Assembly (NCBI RefSeq): GCF_905220565.1
Contig: NC_059412.1
Location: 12,992,125-13,056,124 of the forward strand
Length of the DNA: 64,000 nt
Source of the DNA: Melitaea cinxia
Taxonomy: Eukaryota > Arthropoda > Insecta > Lepidoptera > Nymphalidae
Reading direction: 5' to 3'
A program made the position numbers and the translations under genes. This document shows positions 52,790 through 63,599 of the stretch, piece by piece. Within the stretch, counting starts at the first letter, position 1, and every line of letters starts with the position of its first letter. The notes under the pieces are model-generated. The model was not told the DNA's origin. It did no database searches and saw only the letters and a list, made by a program, of their open reading frames with translations.

Positions 52790-53144
52790 AAACTTCATAT
52801 TTTAAAGAAGTTTATTGTTAATACTTATGTAAAATTATTAATGAAATGGTTTAAAGATGTGTTCTTAGCTTAGCAAAGGGAATTGAATTAGAAACGGTGT
52901 TGTCAGTATGTCTGTCTTCTTCGTTTTCTTCAATTGGAGGATTAGATATTGTAGGAAGAGGAGAGTTAGAGATAGTAGGGCTGCTGCCAGATTTATACAA
53001 TTTAGTATACAATTTGAAAATAACAAAACATACTATAGCTAAAATAATACAGTGACAATGGAATAATGGGCCCCATATTTAATAATATGCGGTTCATTTT
53101 TTAATTTATTCAGATCATTAATAATTGAATTCACTATTTTGTTA
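52790..53144 (-). pseudogene. env C-terminal end, beyond the Tc1 insertion
   Basis: Minus-strand codons continue the env stem from the TA target, followed by a strongly hydrophobic stretch (transmembrane anchor, about 53060-52980) and a serine and glutamate rich cytoplasmic tail in another frame, so at least one frameshift lies here. Separated from the rest of env by Tc1 copy B. Confidence 0.6.
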
Positions 53145-54785
53145 TACACTCGCGTGCAACTGAATCGACTCAAGCCGTATATTGGTATAAAAGTTCGATT
53201 TTTAGAAAAATGGCTTATCCGATTTTCTTGTTCTTTTTTTTGTTTGAAAGCCTAATCTTTTCTTTTAAAAAATGTTATCCTAATGAGAAAAATCGGTTGA
53301 GTATTTATTGATAAAATTTAATTTAACAGAAATGCATAAAAAATGAAGAAAAATGAAAACAACAACATAATGAATAAAAAAATTATTTTTGATAGAAGTA
53401 AAGAAAATTAAAATTTTCAATACTTTTTATTGCCTCCCCTAGCTTTTATAACGGCTTGCATGTGATTTTTCATTGATTTTATCACTTTTTTGATAAAATC
53501 TTGAGGTATCGTATTCCATTCTTCCTCTAGCGTAGTTTTGAGCTAGACGATGCTTGATGGAGCCTTATCTCTAGCTCGCACCCTCCGTTTGAGCTCATCC
53601 CATAAATACTCAATGTAATTCAGATCGGGACTGAGGGCTGGCCACATCATCGTCCCAATTTGCACTTCTTGAAGATACTGGCGAGTAACACTTGCTGTAT
53701 GGCACCGAGCATTATCATGCATCAATAGAAAATCTTCTTGTATGTACCCTGCATAAGGTACAACATGATCGAGGAGAATGTTTTCCACGTACTTTTGAGC
53801 TGTTAGACCACCACTCCGACCACCACCAGGCACGAAAACAAGCTCGGTCTTCCCTTCATATGATATCCCAGCCCACATCGTGACTGAACCACCGCCATAT
53901 GATACTGTTTCAGCGAAACAGCATTGCGAGAACTGTTTCCCTGGACGCCTGTATACTCGGTCTCTTCTGTCATTGCCATGGAGACACATTCTGCTCTCAT
54001 CAGTGAACAGGATGGAGCTCCATTGCTCAATAGTCCAATTGAGGTGTTCACGAGCAAATTAAAGTCGGGCTTGACGGTGACCTGCGGTCAGTTTCGGGCC
54101 TCTGGCTGGCCGTTTACGAGTTAAATTAGATTTCTTCAGCCGTCTTCTAATTGGCCACTGACTGACAGCCACTCCTCGAACCCTTCTGAGCTCCTGTTGC
54201 ACATCAACGCCCGTGAGATAACGATTTCTCAACGAAGTTGAGACAATGAAGCGATCGTCCGTCTCAGATGTGCTCCGGTGTCTATTGGTTTGTGGTCTCC
54301 GAACGAAGCTACCGGTCTCTTGAAACCTTCTGTATACTCATGAAACAGCTGATTGGCTCATGTTAAGTTTACGAGCGACTTGCCTTTGATTATGGCCCGC
54401 TTGCAACAAACCTACAACTTGGACCGCTGCATCTGAGGTATTGTCCATTGGATCGCGATTAAAATACTGGGAGCTTAAGTAGATGTGTACCTGTCAACGT
54501 CTAACGAGTGATTGATAAGAAATATGGGTCACGTGAGCTCTTATACATGATTTAGTCTCGCAACTCATGGGTACCGCAACAGGTAATTTCTGTAACGCTC
54601 ATGTTTGACCGTATTTATTTAAAAAGTTTTTTCATTGTTTATTTGAAAATGGCTATATTTATGAAAAAAAATATATGTCTTTGGAATAAAAAAAACTTTT
54701 ACAAAAATCGGATAAGCCATTTTCCGAAAAATCAAACTTATATACCAACATACGGCTTGAGTCGATTCAGTTGCACGCGAGTGTA
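53145..54785 (-). mobile_element. Tc1-like DD34E transposon, copy B (TA target duplication)
   Basis: Same terminal repeats as copy A (CACTCGCGTGCAACTGAATC at 53147 and its inverse ending 54783), TA at 53145-53146 and 54784-54785. 1637 bases, slightly longer than copy A. It lies in the provirus env gene, so it inserted after the provirus. Confidence 0.93.
53417..54448 (-). pseudogene. Tc1 transposase, copy B, inactivated
   Basis: Same gene as copy A. DDE domain mostly open: FTDESRMCLHGNDR, LLMHDNARCHTA, SPDLNYIEYLWDELKRR. Stops: TGA in the N-terminal HTH (after MSQSAVS), TAA at 54061-54059 (shared with copy A), and TAG after APSSIV near 53541. The frame ends GGNKKY at 53417. Without the frameshift seen in copy A. 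Confidence 0.88.
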
Positions 54786-56343
54786 GTTAAAGTTAAAATT
54801 TTCTGAATCTATATTTTGCAAGTTAATAGGAGGCACATTATCAAAGGTTTCTTTATATTTATTTAAATTACAACATGTGTCATTGATTAAATTAAAATTA
54901 GAGAAACTCATCAATGGTGAACTAATATTTAAAACATTATTATTTGCATACAATTTCGTATTCTTACAATAAGCTGTACAATATTTAGTTAACGTAACTA
55001 TACCGACACTCTTAATATTTTCTTCCACCAACTCGGAGTTAACACAGTCTATAGACAGTTTGGTAGGTAGAGATTGCACGAATAACCATCGATTATTTGT
55101 TAGTGGTTTCCAAATATCCAAATTACCATTTAGAAATTTTGTTTTACACTGCACTGGTAGTTTTGTAATCACTTTGGAGAGTATCTCACTTTCACATGAC
55201 GGGTTGGCGTTTACTGAGAAGACGTTCATAATATTACATATAAAACTCTGGAAATTGTAGTTTTTACATCCATCAAGAGAGTCAATACTGGTGTATTGAA
55301 GTTTATCTTTAGTAATCGCTGTGTACTTATTCTCCGGTATTATCATGGTGAAAGAGTCTGGCTTATTTGAGTCGTGAGGCACGGGCAATGGAATATTATG
55401 ATATAGATAGAATTCCTGAGAGTCAACTAGCGGAATTTGTAATACAAATACAACCTTAAAATTAAGATAGTAACAAATTAACTTAGACATATTTATAATA
55501 GAGTATATTGAACTTAAATCTAAACTTACTGCTATTTCCATATTGTTAGGCAAATGCCTATAGCTATCGACAAGCTCTTGAAATAATTGTCTCGGTGTTA
55601 TGATAGACGGATGCAGAGTATTCATATTACAAAAGAGAATAGCATTAATTAAATCTTCTAATTGGAACGATAAGTTAAGGATTGAAGTTTCTAAATTACT
55701 TAAAATAGAATTTATTTCTGAGGTTAAAATTAATTTATTTAAATTAGCAGACACATTTTTCATTGATAAAGAGAGCTTGTCAATGGCATTGAATAAACTA
55801 TCTTCATTAGTTTTAAGTTTATGAAGAGAATAATTATAAGAAGAGATTACCGACGATGTGACAAGAATATTCTGTTTAACTAATGAAGTTAATTCTTTAT
55901 TATTATTTTGTATTGTATTTATTGCATTGTCATATTTTACAGCGTCATTTTGATCTAAAGTACCAAAAATCTGTTTGAAAATTGTACCCATACCACCAAT
56001 CCTTGCGCCACGTTTTATTTTGTCGTCCAATAAGTGAGAAATAGAGGAATATTGCTTATTGATATCATGGTACCATGTGGTTAGAGGATTAAGCATATTG
56101 TAGCATTCCGAGTTATCAAGAGCATCTGTTTGTTGACAGAGATGTCTAACGGTAACTAAAACGGACAAAATGTTTTCTATGTGCAGTTTGATGTTTGATA
56201 TGTTAATTGGCATCAATACGCTGAGATGGCCATTATTAATTTTCAATTTGCCTACATAATCAAAATAGATGCCGGGACTGGAAGAGATCGGGTGGACGAA
56301 GCTTGGTGTTGCTGACGCGTGTGGGTACCAGCAAATGATATAA
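54786..56343 (-). pseudogene. env (F-like envelope glycoprotein), split by Tc1
   Basis: A minus-strand frame runs from a splice-acceptor-like TTCATTCCAG (ending 56344) through about 500 codons to the Tc1 junction. The acceptor fits expression of errantivirus env from a spliced RNA. Features: a signal-peptide-like start upstream of 56246, a basic cleavage-like site followed by a glycine-rich fusion-peptide-like stretch at about residues 77-95 counted from 56246, a long heptad-like helical region after it, and many N-glycosylation sites. Insect errantivirus Env proteins resemble baculovirus F proteins. The insertion separates the membrane anchor (52790-53144), so the gene is broken. Confidence 0.75.
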
Positions 56344-56436
56344 CTGGAATGAAATGGAAATAATAATCTTATAATCTAATCTAATAAAATAATAAATGAT
56401 TGTATAAAGTTATAAGTATAACATAATAAAATAGAA

Positions 56437-58650
56437 TTACAAAGGAGAATTAGAAGAAGTTTCAATATTTTCTGCTAATTTTAATTCGTCAAAATGATGT
56501 TTGACGTGGCGTCTATTTATCAACAGAGAAAGAGTATTGTTTCCATGGACTTTAACAACTTTAAATGGACCTTTCCAAATAGATGACAAGGCTTTTCGAA
56601 GTCGCAGATGATTCTTGAGATAAACATAATCGCCTACTTTATACTGAATCTTTCTAGATTTATGATCATAATAAGTTTTAGAGGATTCTTTAGATCTTTG
56701 AATATATTCGAAAGCTTTTTCACGAGAAAACTTAAGTCGGTGTTGGAGCATTTTAACGTAGTCCGGATAAGTAATATATGGTTCTTTATCATAAATTGAA
56801 TCTGGAATGAAGGCTTTGTGCCCAAAAAGCAATTCATACGGTGTATAATGCGTTGTGCAATGTACAGCGGTATTGTAGGCTAGCATGGCTGTAAAAACAT
56901 AACGAGGCCAATTGTCCTGGTTTTCATTAATATAAGATTTTAGATATTCCTTAAGAGTAGAATGTGACCTTTCTAATGCTCCTTGTGTCTGTGGATGATA
57001 GGGTGTTGACCACAACTGCTTTATTTTTAAGAATGAACATGTCTTTTTGAAAAGGTCGGCAGTAAAATTTGTTCCTTGGTCTGTCAAAATAGTTTTTGGA
57101 ATACCAAACAATGAAATGAAGTGTAGAAGACAGTCACACGTTTCTTCAGCAGAAACACTACGAAGAGGATACGCTACAGAGTATTTCGTGAGATCATCTT
57201 GCAGAGTCATTATGTACTTAAGTTTTGCCGTTCCTGACTCTGGTAGAGGACCAACGCTATCAAGGGCTATTCTTTGGAAGGGGCCATTGGAGGTAGTAGT
57301 TATTTGCATTGGAGCTCTATTAACCTTTCTCAGAGCTTTATTCTCTTGACATAAAGAACAGCTTTTAACACAATTCTCAACATCTTGTCTCATACCTTTC
57401 CAATAATATTTTTCTTGTATTCTTTTAAGCATTCTGACGGAGCCTAGATGACCAGCGATTGGTAAGTCATGATTTTCTCGTAAAATCTTTTTTATTTCAC
57501 TAGGAGTTGGATAAATTATATTATCATGGTATATGTGAATGGTCATATTAATATTATGAAATAAGTAAGTAAGGATGTTATAAATTTTTATAAATGAATT
57601 ACTTTCAAATGGGTTTTTAAAATCAGATATTCCAATTTCATTTATGTTATTACCATTCTCTTCTAATATGTGATTTTTTACTAGTTTCAGAGTTTGGAAA
57701 ATCTCTGAATAAGAGCTTTCGTTAAAATGGTGAACTTTCGTATAAATCAGGTAAGTATCTTTATTTTTATATTGTACTTTATTAAAGGAGTAAAGCTGTT
57801 TCTCGCAATACATGATTTCATTTGAATTTTCAATACTATTTAAGATATCTTGAACGTAAGGATTTGACTCGTCTAAGTCGATAGATGTTGGGACTAAAAT
57901 AATTTTGCATTGAGATTTGAGTAACGATTCATTATGTTCAATTATTTTAGCGTCATATTGTATATTTTTACTAGCACTTTCTTTCAGGAATTTCGAATAA
58001 TCTGCGTTTGATATTTTTATACTTTCAGTTTCTTCAGAACGGTTGGTATTAGGAGAAGTAGAAGGATTTAACAACTCTAGGTCAATATTTATGTCATTAA
58101 GGTCGGTATGCTCTTGTTCGACTGGGATATTAGTAGTTTTAAGATTAGGATGTAAAATATTTTGATTAGGAACTGAAGGATAATCAGTAGGCATGGAAAC
58201 AGACTTTTCGTGTATATCTACGCTTTGTGTTGGAGGATCATTAGCAGAGGGAAGAAGTAGTGGATCTAATTGGGAAGATAATTCAGGAGATGGAATATCA
58301 AGACTATCGAAATCAAGGTTTAAATCTCCACTTTGTGGGCTAAGATTTATTCCTTCAAGATCTATGAGAGAATCATTTGAATCAGAGGAATTATTGGGAT
58401 TAGGGATATCTTCAGGATAAACTGGATTTACAGGATATCGTGATAGTGCATCGGCTACAGAATTAAGTTTTCCTTTACGATAAATAATATCATAATCAAA
58501 CTCTTCAAGTTTGAGTCTCCATCTCTGGAGCTTACTGCTTGGATCTTTGTGATTGAATAACCATTTTAAAGGACGATGATCTGTGATAATTTGAAACTTT
58601 CTTCCATATATATATGGACGGAAGGTTTTGCAACCAAAGATGATGGCCAA
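56437..58650 (-). CDS. pol, RNase H end and integrase of the provirus
   Basis: 737-codon open frame. The first part ([33 protein letters not shown]) is the end of RNase H. A spacer of about 300 residues rich in S, N and D follows. Then the integrase: zinc-binding HHCC ([10 protein letters not shown] to CSLCQENK), the catalytic core with D in [10 protein letters not shown] in ILTDQGTNF and E in [14 protein letters not shown], and the C-terminal GPF module in [11 protein letters not shown]. It is the part of pol without visible lesions; a frameshift near 58760 separates it from the RT. Confidence 0.88.
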   Translation of the reverse strand: MAIIFGCKTFRPYIYGRKFQIITDHRPLKWLFNHKDPSSKLQRWRLKLEEFDYDIIYRKGKLNSVADALSRYPVNPVYPEDIPNPNNSSDSNDSLIDLEGINLSPQSGDLNLDFDSLDIPSPELSSQLDPLLLPSANDPPTQSVDIHEKSVSMPTDYPSVPNQNILHPNLKTTNIPVEQEHTDLNDINIDLELLNPSTSPNTNRSEETESIKISNADYSKFLKESASKNIQYDAKIIEHNESLLKSQCKIILVPTSIDLDESNPYVQDILNSIENSNEIMYCEKQLYSFNKVQYKNKDTYLIYTKVHHFNESSYSEIFQTLKLVKNHILEENGNNINEIGISDFKNPFESNSFIKIYNILTYLFHNINMTIHIYHDNIIYPTPSEIKKILRENHDLPIAGHLGSVRMLKRIQEKYYWKGMRQDVENCVKSCSLCQENKALRKVNRAPMQITTTSNGPFQRIALDSVGPLPESGTAKLKYIMTLQDDLTKYSVAYPLRSVSAEETCDCLLHFISLFGIPKTILTDQGTNFTADLFKKTCSFLKIKQLWSTPYHPQTQGALERSHSTLKEYLKSYINENQDNWPRYVFTAMLAYNTAVHCTTHYTPYELLFGHKAFIPDSIYDKEPYITYPDYVKMLQHRLKFSREKAFEYIQRSKESSKTYYDHKSRKIQYKVGDYVYLKNHLRLRKALSSIWKGPFKVVKVHGNNTLSLLINRRHVKHHFDELKLAENIETSSNSPL

Positions 58651-58691
58651 TAATTCCTTCTCCGTCGTGCTGTAATTAGATTCGCTCTTAT

Positions 58692-60371
58692 TTAAAGTGC
58701 GCGAGGCAAAAGCAATTGGTTTGTCCTTGCCAATTGGACCCTGAGATAAGACAGTGCGATGGAATAGTTAGAGGCATCACATGTTAAAACAAAAGGTTTA
58801 GTAAAATCTGGATAACAGAGTATAGGAGCAGTGGTTAATTTATGTTTCAAGGAATCAAAAGCAAGTTGTTGTTGGTTCTCCCATTTAAAGGGAGTATCTT
58901 TACGTAATAGGGTAGTTAAAGGTTTTGCAATTTTGGAAAATTCTGGAATGAAACGGCGATAGTACGAGACTAATCCTAAGAAAGATTTGATGTCCTTAGG
59001 AGATTCTGGTAAAGGAAATTTTGTTACTGCTTTGATTTTTTCTGGGTTGGGTTTTACTCCCTCTTCTGTAATAATGTGGCCCAGATATCCTACTTCTCTT
59101 CTCAAAAACTCGCACTTATCTGGTTGGAGTTTGAGATTAAATTTGCGTAACTTCTGAAATACTAATCTTAGGTTTTCTATTTGAGATTGTAGATTATGAG
59201 AGTAAATAACAATATCATCTAAATACACAAAACATCTAATGCCTTGAAGCCCCGAAAGTGCAGTATTCATTAGCCGCTGGAAAGTGGCTGGTGCATTTTT
59301 TAGCCCAAAAGGCATTCGAGTAAACTGATAATGTCCATTGGGAATATTAAACGCAGTTTTGGCTGCGTCAGCTGGATTCATGGGAATCTGGTGAAACCCA
59401 GATGCGAGATCTAATGTAGAAAAGTATTTACTATTTCCGAGTTGATCTAGGATCTCATTTATTTGGGGTATAGGGTAAGTGTCACCTATCGTGACGTCAT
59501 TAAGCTTTCTATAGTCTATCACTACTCGCCACTTTTGCTCCCCAGAAGCGTCTTGTTTCTTTGGGACTACCCAAATAGGTGACGACCAAGGAGAGTTAGA
59601 AGGTTCTATTATGCCTTGTTCTAACATCATCTCGGTTTGTTTCCTTACTTCTTCTTTGTGTACTTCGGGGAAGCGATATGATTTGGTATGTACAGGAACA
59701 TCAGAGTTAGTTTTTATTTCGTGATTAATTGCAGTAGTGCATGTTAATATTTCTCCAGGTAAGTGAAATATATCAGAATATTCGGAACATAAATCATAAA
59801 GAGCGCTAGTTTCTTCTTCATTAAGGTGAGAAGTTCTTAATTGATCTAGAACAGACTGGGTTCTGTTATATGTGTTAATATTACTATTACTGAAATTAAC
59901 TGGATAAATAGCAGGCTTTGAGACACCGAGAAGTTTTGGTTTACTAGAGATTGGAAGATCGAGATTAGAATTTAGTGTAATTAAAGAGTCGGATATATTA
60001 ATAACAGATATATTAATTCTATTATTGTCTTTAACTTTAACTAGGCAGTTTGCTATCAATATATTGTCACATATATTCTGATCCAAAATGAAACCTTCTC
60101 TGATTTCGGGGTTTTTAACTGAGCATTCAATTATCATTTCTGTTCTAGGAGGAATAATATAGGTTGGTTCGCGAAATTGTAGTTTAACATCTTCGTTGTC
60201 TATTCTTAGATTGTCTTTATTGTAATCTATAGCGCATTTGAAACTGTCTAACATATCTGATCCGATTATTCCATCGTATGGCAAGTTAATATCTTTCACT
60301 ACGTGAAACTTGTAGGATACGTGTTTGCGTAGTGATTTATTTAAATACAATTTAAGATTAAAGTGACCCAT
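58692..60371 (-). pseudogene. pol, protease C-terminus and reverse transcriptase of the provirus
   Basis: In the same frame as the piece at 60474-60872 but after a stop. Contains the second protease block (LPYDGIIGSDMLDSF) and RT: SYRFPEVHKEEVRKQ, VVIDYRKLNDVTIGDTYPIP, STLDLASGFHQIPM, MPFGLKNAPATFQRLM, active site FVYLDDIVIYS, and FLGLVSYYRRFIPEFSKIA. The RNase H start ([10 protein letters not shown]) is followed by a frameshift near 58760 and a premature end at 58692. Confidence 0.88.
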
Positions 60372-60473
60372 AGTTTGGGTACATTCTTCTGCGGGATCTA
60401 TTCCTTTAAGATTAATGGTTTCATGAGTAAGTTTTGGAAGATTCTGAATGCAAGAAAATTTAATTAGACTTAT

Positions 60474-60872
60474 TTAGGATCCGGAATCTATTAATAGAGA
60501 TAGAGGCTTATTAGATAAAGAAGTATGTACTTGAATATGTGGAAGTAATATTTTTGTTGGATCAGAAGTAATTTCGAATATATCTAATTCTTTTTTAATA
60601 GGAAGCACGGTTTCAGTAGATTCTGTGGACAGACTTCCGGAAGACGCAGTGGTTTTGTTACTCACATTGGATTTACAGGATACAGTGGATTTAGGAGACA
60701 CGGTGTTTCTTTTAGATATAGTAGGTTTAAAAGATACAGTCGCTTTATTAGATACAGTGTTTTTAAAAGATTCAGTGGATTCAGTGGATTCGGTGGATTC
60801 AGTGGATTCAGTGGATTTAGTGAAGTTAGCATTAACTAATTTAGTGTCGATTTTCTTTTTGGGGTGTCTCAC
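60474..60872 (-). pseudogene. pol N-terminus with protease active site, stopped by TAA
   Basis: Overlaps the gag end in a different frame (4 bases shared), as for translation by ribosomal frameshifting. It holds an STE repeat (TESTESTESTES, 60770-60815) and reaches the aspartic protease motif LLIDSGS. A TAA at 60476-60474 follows immediately. The frame is otherwise continuous with 60371-58692, so this is a single nonsense mutation right after the active site. Confidence 0.8.
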
Positions 60873-61924
60873 ACGACACCATCGTGAGACATTCGATAGT
60901 TTTTTTCATCATCGCCATTTGTCTCATCACGAAGTTGTTCTACACATTCGCGGGTAAAGTTAACACGTTGTTGAGCTCTAGATGACGAGGGTTGATTATA
61001 CATTCTATTGTTATACTCTCTTTTCCTACAATTTTCGATGGAATGTCCAATATTCTTACAATACCTACAAATAATTTGGTTTCTAGTACTGGGGTAGTCG
61101 CGTTTTGGTAAATTTGGTTGATTCTGAGCAAATTGCTGGGGCTTTTGAGAATGTTGTACAGGTTTAGGGCTAAAGCTGCTACGCATAGGTTTACTTAATT
61201 CAGTCATTAATCGCGGAGTAGATTTATACAGTGTTTGTTGAATACGTTCTTCGGAAATAGCTATGTTTGTCGCTTCATTTAATGTTTTAGGAGATCTACA
61301 TCTGGTAATATTAGAGATTCTGGGGTGTAAGCCTATTAAGAAGTGGTGGAGAGCTAACTCTTCCATGGCCGCCGTTCGGCCCGCTATCTCTTTGACTTTG
61401 GACGTGCTCAGCGAAATTTCGGTCAAAAGTTGGGACAGGCACGTTTCTATTCTCAAAGAGAATTGGGATACAGATTCCTGCAACTCTTGTTTACATTCTT
61501 GCAATTCCATTAAAAGATGCGAGTAATGTTTCCTCACACTGAATTGATTTTTTAAAAAGTCTTTGAGTTGTTCCCAAGAAATAAACTCTTTAATGGAACA
61601 GGCAACTTCGGCCTTGCCACTGAGCTGACATAGAATATATTTAAATACTATTGGTTTTTGGACTTCTGTTGCAAGGTCATATGCATTGTTACAATTTATC
61701 AGGAATGAGTTGAGGGTTTCCCTAGAACCGTCATATGGTTTTATGAATTTTAAAAGAATATTAAGTTCTAACTCGGGAGTTGAATTCGTCTTTTTTCCTC
61801 TCTGCTTTCTTTGTTCTACGGTATTTATAGGTCTTTCATCCTCAGATTCGGAGGGCAAATCAACGTGGGTCGGTACGTGTAATGTTTCGACTCTAGCAGC
61901 TTTTGGTACTTTAGGTTCTGCCAT
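60869..61924 (-). CDS. gag of the errantivirus-like provirus
   Basis: 351 codons from ATG at 61924. N-terminal acidic region, capsid-like middle (KFIKPYDGSRETLNSFLINC, SWEQLKDFLKNQF, HHFLIGLHPRISNIT), and a single CCHC zinc knuckle (CRYCKNIGHSIENC) near residue 290. It forms the particle core and binds RNA. Frame intact; the stop overlaps the start of pol. Confidence 0.88.
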   Translation of the reverse strand: MAEPKVPKAARVETLHVPTHVDLPSESEDERPINTVEQRKQRGKKTNSTPELELNILLKFIKPYDGSRETLNSFLINCNNAYDLATEVQKPIVFKYILCQLSGKAEVACSIKEFISWEQLKDFLKNQFSVRKHYSHLLMELQECKQELQESVSQFSLRIETCLSQLLTEISLSTSKVKEIAGRTAAMEELALHHFLIGLHPRISNITRCRSPKTLNEATNIAISEERIQQTLYKSTPRLMTELSKPMRSSFSPKPVQHSQKPQQFAQNQPNLPKRDYPSTRNQIICRYCKNIGHSIENCRKREYNNRMYNQPSSSRAQQRVNFTRECVEQLRDETNGDDEKNYRMSHDGVV

Positions 61925-62489
61925 GGTTCTTTTAAATTAATAATATACGTAGTAAATACTTAATTCGATATAGTAAAACAAGAAACAGTGAAAATATACG
62001 CACAAGATATTGAAAAAAAAAGGAAAAATGTAATAGTAACAAACTGTTTTAGAATTTAAAATGACAAATTTATTGTATAAAACTATTACAAAAAGCCCAC
62101 CTCAATTCTATAAATATATTGTGTAGGTATATCGTAAGCCAGACTCACGTTACGCAGAACGCCACGGTGGTCCTGATAAGAAGCATATCGGTTTTCGCAA
62201 TTGCAGTGTGGAGCCTTGGATGCAAGCTCGATCTCGTTCGACCAAACTATGATGATAATTCACTTTTACGAATGTTTATTTAATAATTACGGTTTTGTGT
62301 TCACAATAAAGTTTTTATTTTATTCTATTATATATATTTTGTTTTCACTTCACATGCAAGAGTTAAACTTTTCTCACAGAAATAGTATAATAACACAAAT
62401 AGTAAAATAGTTATCACTAATTAATTTTGTTTTCACGTTTTATTTCACTTTCACACTGGAAGGCGTACCGAGGATCTCTTTTGAAATCC
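61925..62489 (-). other. 5' untranslated leader of the provirus
   Basis: AT-rich region between gag and the primer site; probably holds the env splice donor and packaging signals, none of which I can pinpoint. Confidence 0.5.
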
Positions 62490-62507
62490 TTTCACGCTGC
62501 CACCAAA
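62490..62507 (-). other. candidate primer binding site of the provirus
   Basis: On the minus strand TTTGGTGGCAGCGTGAAA directly follows the 5' LTR. TGG within it is compatible with a tRNA 3' CCA; the tRNA is not assigned. Confidence 0.5.
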
Positions 62508-62786
62508 TGTTATAACGGATATAGTATTTTAGTTTAAAAAAAAAAAAAACTATTTATTAATATTTATTTAAAGTTTATTATACTTATTCACATTAACTAT
62601 ATTTATTCACTAGAACTAGAATAGGATTTAGAATTGGAATATTATTTAATCTTTAGGCAGCCGATGCCTTCTGGATATGGGATTAGACTGACTACCAAAG
62701 GTTCTAACAATGATCGTATGACAATATTGCTGACGCGGTAGCGTCACAGGACTCAGCAATTCCTCTTACATAACCCGGGTATAACA
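62508..62786 (-). repeat. 5' LTR of the errantivirus-like provirus
   Basis: Nearly identical to 52489-52769 (two substitutions, A run of 14 instead of 16). The right-hand GATC is at 62787-62790. Confidence 0.95.
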
Positions 62787-62883
62787 GATCGAAAAACTAA
62801 GACATCTTGTAAATTGTGTTCCAAAAGAATATGCCGTGAGCATACGACTCCAATTTGTGGCGATTGTTATGTCAAAGCAAAAT
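62787..62883 (+). pseudogene. piggyBac-2 transposase, last codons, right of the provirus
   Basis: Resumes in frame at the GATC with RKTKTSCKLCSKRICREHTT and PICGDCYVKAK, then TAG. The cysteine-histidine spacing completes the C-terminal domain begun at CAVCEWKKD (52462-52488). This directly confirms the provirus insertion point. Confidence 0.85.
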
Positions 62884-63512
62884 AGTTAGATTAGGTACAA
62901 GTTTTTTGAAACAATGTTTGACGATTATTTTCTCGATGTTCATTTAATATTAACAGTATTTTATTTTTTGTTGTTTTGGTAGAGTATAAGGTCGATTTAT
63001 AATTTTTGATCTCAATTTTACGTGATACCTAAGAAAAAAAAAATTGTCGATTTTTCTAAGACTATGAAGAATTTTTGTTTTTTGTATTTTTTTTAAGATA
63101 ATCTATAATTTGAAATAAATAATAATTCAAACTTTAAATTTTCTTTTATTTATTAGACATTAGTATTGATAAACTAATGTAACACAACATAATATTATTG
63201 CATATCTCAGCGTGCTATCATTCCTTGATCTACTGTTTGTAACACCTTAAATATATATAGTCTATGGTTATTGTGAGAGTCAATGGTCCCAGAGAGAAAA
63301 ATGTTTAGAATTCCTAATAGGGGGTAACACAAAAATAAAATCGTAGATATTAAAAATAGCATGGTGTCGTCTCCTGTCAAAGATTTTCATTGTAATATGA
63401 AACTTTGAATAGTTACGGGTTTCTGTAAAGAGCTCACTATAGACGGCGCCACGGTTCGCTTAAACCGAATATAAAAATCATCATATCAAAAATTTCGATC
63501 CAGCGGGTATAT
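62884..63512. other. no gene seen
   Basis: AT-rich. The first 250 bases may be the piggyBac-2 3' untranslated region; I see no TTAA-flanked end I can defend. Confidence 0.35.
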
Positions 63513-63585
63513 CGTTTCATAGCTTAATTGGCTAGAGCGTCGACACGGTCAGTCGGAGACGCGGGTTCGAACCCCGCTGGAGCGG
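63513..63585 (+). tRNA. tRNA-like cloverleaf, possibly a tRNA pseudogene or SINE head
   Basis: Folds as acceptor CGTTTCA/TGGAGCG (two G-U pairs), D arm GCTT/GAGC, anticodon arm TCGAC/GTCGG with loop ACGGTCA, variable AGAC and T arm GCGGG/CCCGC with TTCGAAC. A box TAGCTTAATTGG and B box GGTTCGAACCC are good and a T6 terminator follows at 63590. The anticodon would be GGT (threonine), but position 33 is C instead of the universal U, so a working tRNA is doubtful. A partly inverted copy of its 3' end (TCCAGCGGG) lies just upstream at about 63499-63507. Confidence 0.5.
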
Positions 63586-63599
63586 TCAATTTTTTATAT

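Larger units (their letters stand above)
52485..62790 (-). mobile_element. errantivirus-like LTR retroelement, complete provirus, GATC duplication
   Basis: LTRs of 281 (52489-52769) and 279 bases (62508-62786) begin TGTTATAACGG and end GGGTATAACA. They differ by two substitutions and two bases in an A run. GATC flanks the element (52485-52488, 62787-62790). Gene order on the minus strand is gag, pol, env, with purine tract and primer-site positions as expected. Interrupted in env by Tc1 copy B. It disrupts the piggyBac-2 C-terminus. Confidence 0.95.

Noticed and set aside
60770..60815. STE repeat as a separate satellite or CRISPR-like array
   Set aside because: It is a short in-frame amino-acid repeat in the gag-pol junction region of the provirus; no spacers exist.
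63513..63585. Confident call of a functional threonine tRNA
   Set aside because: C33 and the unusual anticodon argue against it; kept only as a tRNA-like feature.
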